Shown here: positions 27,540 to 35,371 of the stretch, one piece after another | How the letters are laid out: each line of letters begins with the position of its first letter | Position numbering within the stretch: the first letter of the stretch is position 1 | From: an uncultured Sutterella sp. | GTDB taxonomy: Bacteria; Pseudomonadota; Gammaproteobacteria; Burkholderiales; Burkholderiaceae_F | Assembly (NCBI GenBank): GCA_900545335.1 | Contig: UQYP01000001.1 | Span: 186,001-250,000 of the forward strand | Length of the DNA stretch: 64,000 nucleotides | Reading direction: 5' to 3' | Notes under the pieces: generated by a model | Database searches by the model: none | What the model was told of the DNA's origin: nothing | Seen by the model: only the letters and a program-made list of their open reading frames with translations | Program-made: the position numbers and the translations under genes

Positions 27540-28343
27540 TTAGTCTTCAAAGCCTTGAGTAATTTGCGCATAGGCAGAGTGATTATGAATCGATTCAAAA
27601 TTTTCAGCCTGCACACGATAGGCTTCGATATTTTCATCACCGTTTAAAGCCACAGCGACATCACGAACAAGATCTTCAACGAATTTTGGATTTTCGTAGG
27701 CTTTTTCCGTCACGTACTTTTCGTCGACTCTCTTTAACCGACTCCACAACTCGCAGGATGCGCTTTGTTCGGCATAACGGATTTGACGTTCAAGCGACAG
27801 CTCTCCGCTCAGTCGGGCTGAAATCGTAACGTGAGAGCGTTGATTGTGAGCGCCGTAGTCCGAGATTTCTTTGCTGCACGGACACAGACTTGTGACAGGA
27901 ACCGTAACGGTCTGTGTAACGGACGTCCGCCCGTTTTTATGCTCTACGCGGTAATGAACGCGGTAGTTCATTAAACATTCGAGCTTTGAAACGGGAGCAA
28001 GTTTTTTAACAAAAAACGGGAAATCAAAGTCAATGCAGCCGGCTTCAGATTCAAGCGTAGCGAGCATTGAGTGCATTAATTCAACCAGCGTTTTTTTGCA
28101 AAGCGGCTGTTCGTGCTCTTTGAGCAGACCGAGAAAGCGCGACATGTGCGTACCCTTATGCTCGGCCGGTAACGCCACATACATTCCGATTTGAGCCACA
28201 GTAGGCTGAATGCCATTTTCGCTTGCAACAGTTATCGGCAGCTCAACCCCTCGCACTCCGACATATTCGATAGCGATATTTCGGGGGTCGGCGCTCGACT
28301 GAACATCCGGCAAGTTATTGTTTGATAAATTTTTCGTATTCAT
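27540..28343 (-). CDS. folE2: GTP cyclohydrolase I type 2 (FolE2, GCYH-IB)
   Basis: Converts GTP to 7,8-dihydroneopterin triphosphate, first step of folate and queuosine synthesis. The type IB signature SLCPCSKEISDYGAHNQRSHV is present with Cys154 and Cys156, the former in the position of the catalytic metal-binding Cys. Other family blocks are VGVRGVELPI, KGTHMSRFL and HNHSAYAQI near the end. Length 267. Type IB enzymes can work with metals other than zinc; in several proteobacteria they are Zur-controlled, but I found no convincing Zur site upstream. No folE1 appears in the window. Confidence 0.94.
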   Translation of the reverse strand: MNTKNLSNNNLPDVQSSADPRNIAIEYVGVRGVELPITVASENGIQPTVAQIGMYVALPAEHKGTHMSRFLGLLKEHEQPLCKKTLVELMHSMLATLESEAGCIDFDFPFFVKKLAPVSKLECLMNYRVHYRVEHKNGRTSVTQTVTVPVTSLCPCSKEISDYGAHNQRSHVTISARLSGELSLERQIRYAEQSASCELWSRLKRVDEKYVTEKAYENPKFVEDLVRDVAVALNGDENIEAYRVQAENFESIHNHSAYAQITQGFED

Positions 28344-28638
28344 GATTGGCGTAATTGTCGCTAAAAACAGGAAAATTTGCGAACCTTTTAAGTGGAAAAT
28401 TGAAAAAAAAGAAAAATGCCCTTAAAAAATTGTTTCCAAGTGTTTTTCAATGTGACTCTTCGGAAAGAATGCAAGTTGCTGCAACTGATCGTAATTGATC
28501 AGTTTTTCAAGTAGGTCAAGAAGAAGATTTTGCTTAACAGATGGGAAAATAGACACTATTTCGCTCGCAAAGTTTTCTGAATATCTTTAAATTAATGAAT
28601 GAGCAGAAAATTAAATGTTTAAAGGAAAGAAATAACGG
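28344..28638. other. Divergent intergenic region with overlapping inverted repeats
   Basis: AT-rich spacer between divergent folE2 and a membrane-protein gene; no ORF of note. It contains a perfect 8-bp inverted repeat, AACTGATC-GTAATT-GATCAGTT (28483-28504), followed by TTTC. Directly overlapping it on the left is AGTTG-CTG-CAACT (28474-28486). The two share CAACT, so in RNA they are alternatives. GTTTAAAGGAAAG ahead of the plus-strand ATG serves as ribosome site. No promoter was assigned with confidence. Confidence 0.5.
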
Positions 28639-29034
28639 ATGCCAATTTATATTTATCGGGGCGGTGGTTCCCCGAATCCTCAGCCCCAAAATCCTTTTTT
28701 GCGCCTTCTGATCAGTGTGGGAGTTTTAGCTGCAGTGATTGGGCTTGGGGTTTTGCTGTTGCCGGTCATTGGTGCGATTGCCTTGATCATTCTGGGAGTG
28801 ATTGCATTTTTAGTGGTTGCCGGCCTGATTTACCGTTGGATTTATGGGAATCCGTTAGAACGTATGTATCAACGGCAAAATGGCATGAGAGTCAATCCGA
28901 CATCTCGTCCGGATACCGAACCGGTCAGAGAGTCGGCTGAAGCTCATATGCGCCAGGGCAGGAGAATGCGATTTCGTTCCAGAGAACAAACTGTGGAAGA
29001 TGCCGTAGTCGTTGAAGAAAAAAAGCGAGAATAA
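28639..29034 (+). CDS. Small membrane protein, function unknown
   Basis: A 131-residue protein: short Pro/Gly/Asn-rich N terminus (MPIYIYRGGGSPNPQPQNP), two closely spaced hydrophobic helices (about 22-46 and 48-68), then a basic and finally acidic cytoplasmic tail (RQGRRMRFRSREQ, ending VVVEEKKRE). No family was recognised. It is convergent with, and 11 bp from, the cardiolipin synthase gene, with no hairpin between them. AAAGGAAAG precedes the ATG, so translation looks genuine. Confidence 0.75.
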   Translation: MPIYIYRGGGSPNPQPQNPFLRLLISVGVLAAVIGLGVLLLPVIGAIALIILGVIAFLVVAGLIYRWIYGNPLERMYQRQNGMRVNPTSRPDTEPVRESAEAHMRQGRRMRFRSREQTVEDAVVVEEKKRE

Positions 29035-29045
29035 AAACCATTCAT

Positions 29046-30512
29046 TTAGAGCAGGGGCGAGAGTAAATAGCTTGCCCCTTCTTTCATGCGTTCGAAAATC
29101 GAGCGCTTGTACCAAAGAAACAGATTGACTTCAGAAGAAAATTCCGCATAACTGGCATTTAAAGCGCAGACTTTGCGGCTGAATTCTCTGTCAAAAACCA
29201 GAAGCATCAACTCGTAATTTAAGTGCATGCTTCTCATATCCATGTTGACGGTTCCGAACAATGAAAGTTCTCCGTCAACCGTAATGCTTTTTGTATGGAG
29301 CATCCCTTTGTTATAAAGAAGGATTCTGACGCCGGATTTCAGTAAATCATCAAAGTAGCGATGCGAGGCGTAATTAACCATAGGAGCGTCACTTTTTTCA
29401 GACAGCAAAAGCGTGACATGAACGCCTTTAATCGCAGCATTTTGCAAAGCCAGAGCCAGAGCTTCGCCGGGAATAAAGTATGGAGTCACAATTTCGATCT
29501 TGTTTTTGGCTCTGTGGATGGCTTCCAGAATCAGTCTCTGGTTTGCATCGTTGGTGGTACCCGGTCCTGAAGGAACAATCATGACGGTTGCCTGATCGGG
29601 TATGTCATATTGCGGATTCGGTGACTCTTTAAATTCGGGGAAAGCCGTTTCGGATTCCGAGAGCACCTTCCAGTCGAAGTGGATTAGGTGATAGAGACTC
29701 GAGACAATTTCACCTTTGGCCCGAACCATGGCATCAACCCACTGACCGACGTTACTGCCTTGCTTGAAATAGTGCGGGTCAACCATATTAAGGCTTCCGC
29801 TGTAAGCCACTCGATAATCAATGACAGCAATTTTTCTGTGCAGTCGAATATCTGCGCGGGATAAAAGTGCACTAAAAAGAGAAACCGGAAGAGCGCTTTC
29901 TAAATGTATTCCCGGTTCATAGCGAAACATTCGGGCCCAGTCGCTTGAAAGAAATTTAGACGATCCGATAGCGTCAACTAAGATGTAGCACTGAACACCG
30001 CGCCTGGCCGCCCGGATAATAGCTGCTGAGACGTCATCGGCCTTACCTCCGGCATCCCAGATATAAAACTCCATGGCAATAAGCTCTTTTGCGTTATTAA
30101 TGTCTCGGATCAATAAGGTCAGTGTCTCGTCCGAATCGTCAAGAAGACGTAAAGAGGAGTGTTTCGTTAGGGGAAATTTCCCCAGCCTTGTCGCCATTTT
30201 TGATATGTCACGGTATTCTTCCGGGGCAATGGCTTCGGTATGCATGATATGGCGAAAGATTTGCCGACGCTTGCGCATTTCTTTGCGCAATTTCCTGGCG
30301 TGCCAGCGCCCCAGAGTGCGCTCTCCGAAAAGCAGATAGAGAACAAAACCGACGTAGGGGACGATAGCTGTCAGTAAAATCCACGCAAATGAACTGCCGG
30401 GCGGATGCCGCGTGAGCATAACGCGTAAAATGACGCCGATGGTGAGACTGATTTGTAAAAGTACAGCGCACCAACCGATGATCGTAATGGGCTCGGAAAA
30501 AGAAAAAAACAT
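29046..30512 (-). CDS. cls: Cardiolipin synthase (PLD superfamily)
   Basis: Membrane enzyme that joins phosphatidylglycerols into cardiolipin. Two N-terminal membrane helices (about 8-32 and 40-62, including the PLD-nuclease N-terminal pattern AIVPYVGFVLYLLFGER) anchor two phospholipase D repeats. Both HKD motifs are intact: His225-x-Lys227-x4-Asp232 (HRKIAVID) followed by AYSGSLN, and His406-x-Lys408-x4-Asp413 (HTKSITVD) followed by LFGTVNMD. The 488 residues match the ClsA type. It is flanked by two small membrane proteins on the opposite strand; it reads as monocistronic. Confidence 0.93.
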   Translation of the reverse strand: MFFSFSEPITIIGWCAVLLQISLTIGVILRVMLTRHPPGSSFAWILLTAIVPYVGFVLYLLFGERTLGRWHARKLRKEMRKRRQIFRHIMHTEAIAPEEYRDISKMATRLGKFPLTKHSSLRLLDDSDETLTLLIRDINNAKELIAMEFYIWDAGGKADDVSAAIIRAARRGVQCYILVDAIGSSKFLSSDWARMFRYEPGIHLESALPVSLFSALLSRADIRLHRKIAVIDYRVAYSGSLNMVDPHYFKQGSNVGQWVDAMVRAKGEIVSSLYHLIHFDWKVLSESETAFPEFKESPNPQYDIPDQATVMIVPSGPGTTNDANQRLILEAIHRAKNKIEIVTPYFIPGEALALALQNAAIKGVHVTLLLSEKSDAPMVNYASHRYFDDLLKSGVRILLYNKGMLHTKSITVDGELSLFGTVNMDMRSMHLNYELMLLVFDREFSRKVCALNASYAEFSSEVNLFLWYKRSIFERMKEGASYLLSPLL

Positions 30513-30563
30513 AATTCAATCCAGGTCTCGCTGTAGTGTAGCGCGTGAAAGCGGAAAAAAGCT

Positions 30564-30890
30564 ATGAAAAAAACGACTTTTGAAATGGTTTTGATTGTGA
30601 TATCTGCACCCCTGGCAGGGATCGGTATGGCCATGTTGTTCAACGGCGCCGTGGGCGGCTCTTTTATTTTGTTGGGCGCATCATTGAAACTGATTGTGGC
30701 TTATTTTCGAACACCCAGAGAAATGTTTGATTGGGATAATTTTGGCGGCAGTTTCGATGATTTCAAAAAAAGAATGGAAAAAATTCAGGATGAATTGGAA
30801 AACGAAAAACCGCTATTGGGATGGTTGTCCAATTTAGGTACATACATGATGTTGGGTGGTTTATTGGCTTTGGTTTTAATGGAAATGTGA
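30564..30890 (+). CDS. Small membrane protein, function unknown
   Basis: A 108-residue protein with two N-terminal hydrophobic segments (about 6-26 and 30-48), a charged middle with NFGGSFDDFKKRMEKIQDELENEKP, and a C-terminal hydrophobic helix (about 90-107). The middle has coiled-coil character. No family was recognised. It is divergent from cardiolipin synthase with a 51-bp gap and sits just ahead of the tRNA operon promoter. The ribosome site is weak (CGGAAAAAAGCT). Confidence 0.7.
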   Translation: MKKTTFEMVLIVISAPLAGIGMAMLFNGAVGGSFILLGASLKLIVAYFRTPREMFDWDNFGGSFDDFKKRMEKIQDELENEKPLLGWLSNLGTYMMLGGLLALVLMEM

Positions 30891-30918
30891 GACTTCAGAA
30901 GATTTTTTTAAAAATAAC

Positions 30919-30947
30919 TTGACATTTATTTTAAAACACCGCATAAT
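30919..30947 (+). promoter_or_regulatory. Sigma70 promoter of the tRNA-tuf operon
   Basis: A perfect TTGACA box, 17-bp spacer and CATAAT (-10) lie 14 bp before tRNA-Tyr, in an A/T-rich upstream setting (TTTTTTTAAAAATAAC) that resembles an UP element. This is the best canonical promoter in the window and suits a stable-RNA operon. Confidence 0.85.
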
Positions 30948-30961
30948 GCCACTCTCGCTAC

Positions 30962-31047
30962 GGAGGGGTGCCCGAGTGGCTAAAGGGGGCAGACTGTAAA
31001 TCTGTTGGCTTACGCCTACGATGGTTCGAATCCATCCCCCTCCACCA
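30962..31047 (+). tRNA. tRNA-Tyr (GTA)
   Basis: An 86-nt class II tRNA with a perfect acceptor stem GGAGGGG/CCCCTCC, encoded CCA, anticodon loop CTGTAAA (GTA) and a long variable arm. It is first in the Tyr-Gly-Thr-tuf transcript, the same arrangement as the E. coli thrU-tufB region. Confidence 0.97.
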
Positions 31048-31114
31048 AGCGATAGCTCGCTTATACTGTAGCGAAACCAGGATTGCTAGCGGGAGCGGAA
31101 ATCTCTCGACGCAG

Positions 31115-31188
31115 GCGGGTGTAGCTCAATGGTAGAGCAGAAGCCTTCCAAGCTTACGACGAGGGTTCGATTCCCTTCACCCGCTCCA
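31115..31188 (+). tRNA. tRNA-Gly (TCC)
   Basis: A 74-nt tRNA: acceptor stem GCGGGTG/CACCCGC, encoded CCA, anticodon loop CTTCCAA (TCC), T-arm GAGGGTTCGATTCCCTT. Co-transcribed with the neighbouring tRNAs. Confidence 0.96.
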
Positions 31189-31215
31189 CATGTCGTGGAC
31201 AGTCCCAAAATTTCA

Positions 31216-31290
<75 letters not shown>

Positions 31291-31355
31291 GTTTTCTAAC
31301 CGTCTCGAATTGTGCGAGACCTTAACATCTTCAATAAAAGGTTCAGGAGTTCGCC

Positions 31356-32546
31356 ATGGCAAAAGGCAAGTTTGAACGCACCAAGCCCCACGTGAACGTG
31401 GGCACGATCGGTCACGTCGACCATGGTAAGACGACGTTGACGGCTGCAATCACGACGGTATTGGCCGCCAAGTTTGGCGGTGAAGCCCGTGCATATGACC
31501 AAATTGACGCGGCTCCGGAAGAAAAGGCCCGTGGTATTACGATTAACACGGCTCACGTGGAATACGAAACGGAACATCGTCACTATGCACACGTGGACTG
31601 CCCGGGGCACGCCGACTATGTGAAGAACATGATTACGGGTGCTGCTCAGATGGACGGTGCCATCTTGGTGGTGTCTGCTGCTGACGGTCCGATGCCGCAA
31701 ACGCGTGAACACATCCTGTTGGCTCGCCAAGTGGGTGTTCCGTACATCATCGTGTACTTGAACAAGTGCGACATGGTGGACGATGCTGAATTGCTCGAAC
31801 TCGTGGAAATGGAAGTTCGCGACTTGTTGAGCAACTACAACTTCCCTGGCGACGAAATCCCGATCGTGAAGGGTTCTGCCAAGTTGGCTTTGGAAGGCGA
31901 TCAATCTGAAATCGGTGTTCCGTCCATTTTGAAGTTGGCCGACACGATGGATGCTTACATCCCGACGCCGGTTCGTGACGTTGACCATCCGTTCTTGATG
32001 CCGGTTGAAGACGTGTTCTCCATCTCCGGTCGTGGTACGGTGGTGACGGGCCGTGTGGAACGCGGTGTGTTGAAGGTTGGCGACGAAATTGAAATCGTCG
32101 GTATCCGTCCGACGCAAAAGACGACCTGCACGGGCGTGGAAATGTTCCGCAAGTTGCTCGACCAAGGTCAGGCCGGTGACAACATTGGTGTGTTGTTGCG
32201 TGGTACGAAGCGTGAAGAAGTGGAACGTGGTCAAGTGTTGGCAAAGCCGGGCACGATCACGCCGCACACGAAGTTCACGGCTGAAGTGTACGTTTTGAGC
32301 AAGGACGAAGGTGGTCGTCACACGCCGTTCTTCAAGGGCTATCGTCCGCAATTCTACTTCCGCACGACGGACGTGACGGGTACGATTGAATTGCCGGAAG
32401 GCGTGGAAATGGTGATGCCTGGCGATAACATCACGATGACGGTTCAATTGATCAGCCCGATCGCCATGAACGAAGGCTTGCGTTTCGCTGTTCGTGAAGG
32501 TGGTCGTACGGTTGGCGCCGGTGTGGTTGCCAAGATCATTGAGTAA
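31356..32546 (+). CDS. tuf: Elongation factor Tu, copy 1
   Basis: GTPase that brings aminoacyl-tRNA to the ribosome. Full length (396). G1 GHVDHGKT (residues about 18-25), the DCPGHADYV G3 motif, NKCDMVD G4 motif, and the switch-1 RGITINTAH region are visible, followed by the two beta-barrel domains. It is downstream of three tRNAs and upstream of tRNA-Trp, the tufB position. The protein is identical to copy 2 about 17 kb away, and DNA is identical from codon 5 to the third-last codon wherever I compared it. CAGGAG precedes the ATG. Confidence 0.99.
   Translation: MAKGKFERTKPHVNVGTIGHVDHGKTTLTAAITTVLAAKFGGEARAYDQIDAAPEEKARGITINTAHVEYETEHRHYAHVDCPGHADYVKNMITGAAQMDGAILVVSAADGPMPQTREHILLARQVGVPYIIVYLNKCDMVDDAELLELVEMEVRDLLSNYNFPGDEIPIVKGSAKLALEGDQSEIGVPSILKLADTMDAYIPTPVRDVDHPFLMPVEDVFSISGRGTVVTGRVERGVLKVGDEIEIVGIRPTQKTTCTGVEMFRKLLDQGQAGDNIGVLLRGTKREEVERGQVLAKPGTITPHTKFTAEVYVLSKDEGGRHTPFFKGYRPQFYFRTTDVTGTIELPEGVEMVMPGDNITMTVQLISPIAMNEGLRFAVREGGRTVGAGVVAKIIE
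31368..32539 (+). repeat. Long direct repeat (tuf copy 1)
   Basis: A tract of 1172 bp that matches 48471-49642 (offset 17103) at every position compared. Differences appear at codons 2 and 4 (GCA/GCT, GGC/GGT) and at the last two sense codons (ATT GAG against ATC GAA). Flanks are unrelated. A classic gene-conversion pattern and a potential site of homologous recombination. Confidence 0.9.
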
Positions 32547-32591
32547 TCTCGGATTCAAAAGGGCTGCTGATGGCAGCCCGGTTGAATGGTT

Positions 32592-32667
32592 AGGGGTATA
32601 GCTCAATTGGCAGAGCGACGGTCTCCAAAACCGTAGGTTGAGGGTTCGATTCCTTCTGCCCCTGCCA
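32592..32667 (+). tRNA. tRNA-Trp (CCA)
   Basis: A 76-nt tRNA: acceptor AGGGGTA/TGCCCCT, discriminator G, encoded CCA, anticodon loop CTCCAAA (CCA). It lies between tuf and secE, the usual proteobacterial order. A GGGCTGC/GCAGCCC hairpin just upstream may mark the end of tuf mRNA or a processing site. Confidence 0.97.
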
Positions 32668-32685
32668 CCCAAGATTTAGTGTTAG

Positions 32686-32713
32686 CAAGCCGCGGTCAAG
32701 TGATCGCGGCTTG
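32686..32713 (+). terminator. Hairpin terminator after tRNA-Trp
   Basis: A 9-bp perfect stem (CAAGCCGCG / CGCGGCTTG) extended by three inner pairs to a 4-nt loop, followed by GTGTTGTT. The moderate T-richness suggests partial termination before secE-nusG. Confidence 0.7.
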
Positions 32714-32792
32714 GTGTTGTTAGAAACGCGTTTATTTTTATTAGTCTATTGCCTGTAAAGACCGTAAGGTTTTTACTTGGTTTGAAAAAATT

Positions 32793-33182
32793 ATGAGTAC
32801 ACAAAACGCAAAACCTGAAGAAAAAAAGTCCGGTTCGGACGTGGCTTTGGTGTCTTTAGCGGTGGTATTGGCTTTGGCCGGTGTTTGCGGCTTTAGCTTT
32901 TTAAGTGATCAAACCTTACTTGTTCGTTTGGGCGTGTTGATTGGCGGCTTGGTTTTAGCTGTTCTGGTCGCTTGGTTTAGCCCGTCGGGCAAGCGCTTTA
33001 TTGTTTACGGCCGTGAGTCTTATGATGAATTGCGTCGCGTTGTTTGGCCGACACGCAAAGAGACGTTGAATTCGACCGGTATGGTGATTGCGTTTGTCGT
33101 TGTCGTGGCTGTGTTCTTGTTCTTGGTCGATATGATCGTTGAATGGGGCTTGTACGACGTTTTGTTAAAGCTCAGCCTTTAA
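32793..33182 (+). CDS. secE: Preprotein translocase subunit SecE
   Basis: Essential gamma subunit of the SecYEG channel. 129 residues with three membrane helices (about 17-36, 41-60 and 98-122), the long form found in proteobacteria. The conserved amphipathic stretch before the last helix, YDELRRVVWPTRKETLNST, is the SecE signature. It is followed 18 bp later by nusG, the normal order. No strong ribosome site is visible upstream of its ATG (GGTTTGAAAAAATT). Confidence 0.95.
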   Translation: MSTQNAKPEEKKSGSDVALVSLAVVLALAGVCGFSFLSDQTLLVRLGVLIGGLVLAVLVAWFSPSGKRFIVYGRESYDELRRVVWPTRKETLNSTGMVIAFVVVVAVFLFLVDMIVEWGLYDVLLKLSL

Positions 33183-33200
33183 TAATATAGGGAGTCTCTT

Positions 33201-33761
33201 ATGACTGAAATGCAAGAACAACAAGTCTCCGCACCGAAAATGCGTTGGTATGTTGTGCATGTTTATTCCGGTATGGAAAAGAGCGTGCAAAGAGCTCTCA
33301 CTGAACGCATTGGTCGTTGCGCATTCCCTGAACAATTCGGTGAAGTGCTGGTTCCGACTGAGGAAGTGGTTGAAACCCGCAACAACCGTCGCTACGTAAC
33401 TGAACGCCGTATGTATGCCGGTTATGTTCTGGTTCATATGGTGATGAATGATGACACGTGGCACTTGGTCAAAAATACGCCTCGTGTGACGGGCTTTTTG
33501 GGCGGTAATCGTCCGGCGCCGCTTGCCGACCACGAAATTGCAGCTATATTGCAAACTCAGGAAGCTACCGCTGAAAAACCGCGTCCCAAGATCAGTTTCG
33601 AAGTTGGCGAAACGGTGCGCCTCAAGGAAGGTGCCTTTGCTGACTTTAACGGTCGCATTGAAGAAGTGGATTACGACCGCAGTCGTTTGCGTGTAACGGT
33701 TGAAATTTTCGGCCGTGAAACACCTGTCGATATTTCCTTCAGCGGCGTAGAAAAGATTTAA
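33201..33761 (+). CDS. nusG: Transcription termination/antitermination factor NusG
   Basis: Binds RNA polymerase and couples it to Rho or to the ribosome. The NGN domain (RWYVVHVYSGMEKSVQRAL) covers about 15-120 and the C-terminal KOW domain (VGETVRLKEGAFADFNGRIEEVD) about 132-180. Length is 186. It precedes the ribosomal rplK operon, separated by a promoter. GGGAGTCTCTT precedes the ATG. Confidence 0.97.
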   Translation: MTEMQEQQVSAPKMRWYVVHVYSGMEKSVQRALTERIGRCAFPEQFGEVLVPTEEVVETRNNRRYVTERRMYAGYVLVHMVMNDDTWHLVKNTPRVTGFLGGNRPAPLADHEIAAILQTQEATAEKPRPKISFEVGETVRLKEGAFADFNGRIEEVDYDRSRLRVTVEIFGRETPVDISFSGVEKI

Positions 33762-33785
33762 AAAACAGTGATTTTGTCACCGAAT

Positions 33786-33814
33786 TTGCATTTTTGAAAA
33801 TTCGGTGGCATAAT
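33786..33814 (+). promoter_or_regulatory. rplK promoter, overlapped by an inverted repeat
   Basis: TTGCAT, a 17-bp spacer and CATAAT, followed by the GC-rich discriminator CGCGC. A perfect 9-bp inverted repeat (CACCGAATT at 33778-33786 and AATTCGGTG at 33799-33807) overlaps the -35 box and spacer. The repeat could be a nusG 3'-end hairpin or an operator. The discriminator is shared with the rplC promoter. Confidence 0.7.
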
Positions 33815-33844
33815 CGCGCTCTTTCTTAAACATAACACTAGGGA

Positions 33845-33868
33845 GCCCGAGCAAAACAACTGCTGGGC
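33845..33868 (+). promoter_or_regulatory. Candidate ribosomal protein L1 binding site in the rplK leader
   Basis: The leader can fold as GCCC-G-AGCA / TGCT-GGGC with a 7-nt loop and a single-base bulge, 25 nt before the rplK start. In proteobacteria L1 binds a short bulged helix at this place in the rplKA mRNA and represses translation. Identity is inferred from position and shape. Confidence 0.6.
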
Positions 33869-33893
33869 GCTAGAACCTAAAAGGAAACCTCAA

Positions 33894-34325
33894 ATGGCTA
33901 AGAAGATTGTCGGCTATATTAAGCTGCAAGTTCCCGCCGGCAAGGCTAACCCCTCGCCCCCAATCGGTCCTGCTCTCGGTCAGCGCGGCCTGAACATCAT
34001 GGAATTCTGCAAGGCATTCAATGCCCGTACGCAAGGTGTTGAACCGGGCTTGCCCATTCCTGTGGTGATCACCGCTTATGCTGATAAGAGCTTCACCTTC
34101 ATTATGAAGACACCTCCGGCCACGATTTTGATCAAGAAGGCCGCTAAGATTCAGAAGGGTTCTTCTCGTCCGCATACGGACAAGGTGGGTAAGATTACGC
34201 GTGCTCAAGCCGAAGAAATCGCCAAGACGAAGATGCCCGATCTGACGGCTGCTGATATGGATGCTGCAGTACGTACGATCGCCGGTAGCGCTCGTTCCAT
34301 GGGCATCACTGTGGAGGGTCTGTAA
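33894..34325 (+). CDS. rplK: 50S ribosomal protein L11
   Basis: Component of the GTPase-associated centre, bound to 23S rRNA; needed for RelA activation. 143 residues. It begins MAKKIVGYIKLQVPAGKANPS with the GPALGQRGLNIMEFCKAFN block, and the C-terminal RNA-binding domain has KITRAQAEEIAKTKMPDL. First gene of rplKA; the next start follows with a 1-bp gap. Confidence 0.98.
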   Translation: MAKKIVGYIKLQVPAGKANPSPPIGPALGQRGLNIMEFCKAFNARTQGVEPGLPIPVVITAYADKSFTFIMKTPPATILIKKAAKIQKGSSRPHTDKVGKITRAQAEEIAKTKMPDLTAADMDAAVRTIAGSARSMGITVEGL

Positions 34326-34326
34326 T

Positions 34327-35022
34327 ATGGCTAAGTTAACGAAGCGTATGAAGGCCGCTCAGTCTAAGGTTGAAGCGCAAAAGTTTTATGCCTTGACCGA
34401 CGCTTTGACGTTGGTGAAGGAAACGGCAAGTGCCAAGTTCGATGAATCTGTCGACGTGGCCATCCAGTTGGGTATTGATCCCCGTAAGTCTGACCAGGCT
34501 GTTCGTGGCGCTGCTGTGTTGCCCGAAGGCACGGGTAAGACTGTCCGTGTGGCAGTGTTTGCCCAAGGCGCTAAGGCTGAAGAAGCCAAGGCTGCCGGTG
34601 CTGACGTGGTCGGCTTTGATGATTTGGCTGCTACCGTGAAGGCCGGTCAACTCGACTTTGACGTTGTGATTGCTTCTCCGGACGCAATGCGTATCGTTGG
34701 TCAGTTGGGTAAGATTTTGGGCCCGCGCGGTTTGATGCCGAACCCGAAGGTGGGTACGGTTACGCCGAATGTGGCTGAAGCCGTTAAGAACGCTAAGGCC
34801 GGTCAGGTGCAATTCCGCGCTGACAAGGCCGGTATCATTCACGCTTCCATCGGTCGCGCTTCCTTTGAAGCTGCTCGCTTGGAAACGAACTTGAAAGCGT
34901 TGATTGATGCTTTGATCAAGGCAAAACCCGCTTCCTCCAAGGGTCAGTACCTGCGTAAGGTTTCTGTGTCCTCTACGATGGGTGTGGGTGTACGTGTTGA
35001 TGTTTCAACCGTTGTTGCCTAA
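34327..35022 (+). CDS. rplA: 50S ribosomal protein L1
   Basis: Forms the mobile L1 stalk and represses its own operon. I start at MAKLTKRMKAAQSKVE (231 residues); a start 22 codons earlier would overlap rplK. The signature GKILGPRGLMPNPKVGTVT is present. It is coupled to rplK (TAATATG). A 349-bp leader region follows before rplJ. Confidence 0.98.
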   Translation: MAKLTKRMKAAQSKVEAQKFYALTDALTLVKETASAKFDESVDVAIQLGIDPRKSDQAVRGAAVLPEGTGKTVRVAVFAQGAKAEEAKAAGADVVGFDDLAATVKAGQLDFDVVIASPDAMRIVGQLGKILGPRGLMPNPKVGTVTPNVAEAVKNAKAGQVQFRADKAGIIHASIGRASFEAARLETNLKALIDALIKAKPASSKGQYLRKVSVSSTMGVGVRVDVSTVVA

Positions 35023-35371
35023 TTGATTTTACCCGCGGATTCGGTAAAATCCGGATCCGCAAAAGAGGTCGTGAGGCCTCGAGGGCTTTGGGTGGAAAGT
35101 GAAAACTTTCCGCTGTCAAAGACCGCTGGAAACAAATTAAAGTTGCTTGGACGACTTAAAAGCATCTGGTGTTTGTTTTAATTATCTTGATGTCGGTGAG
35201 TGAACGTCAAAAACAGCCGACTCAGCAAGATGTCCAGCGCAGACGGCTACCGAAGAGAGAAAATTTCGTTTGATCGTGCATATTGGCATGAAAAGCGAGA
35301 CTCTCGGAGAGTTGCCGGTTATTTGTAAACCGGTGCCGATTTAAGTCGGTACCTCTGAGTGGAGCCAGACC
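35023..35371 (+). promoter_or_regulatory. rplJ leader region (candidate L10/L12 autoregulatory leader)
   Basis: A 349-bp non-coding gap rich in hairpins. Clear ones: GCGGAT/ATCCGC with inner CGG/CCG (35035-35060), and GGAAAGT-GAAA-ACTTTCC (35094-35111) capped by a GNRA tetraloop. The latter is extended outwards by CTTTG (35085-35089) and CAAAG (35117-35121). Nearer the gene are ACCGG/CCGGT and ACCGA/TCGGT stems. In most bacteria this gap holds the kink-turn leader bound by L10-(L12)4; the GNRA-capped helix with internal irregularities is the likeliest core. An internal promoter was not pinned down. Confidence 0.6.
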
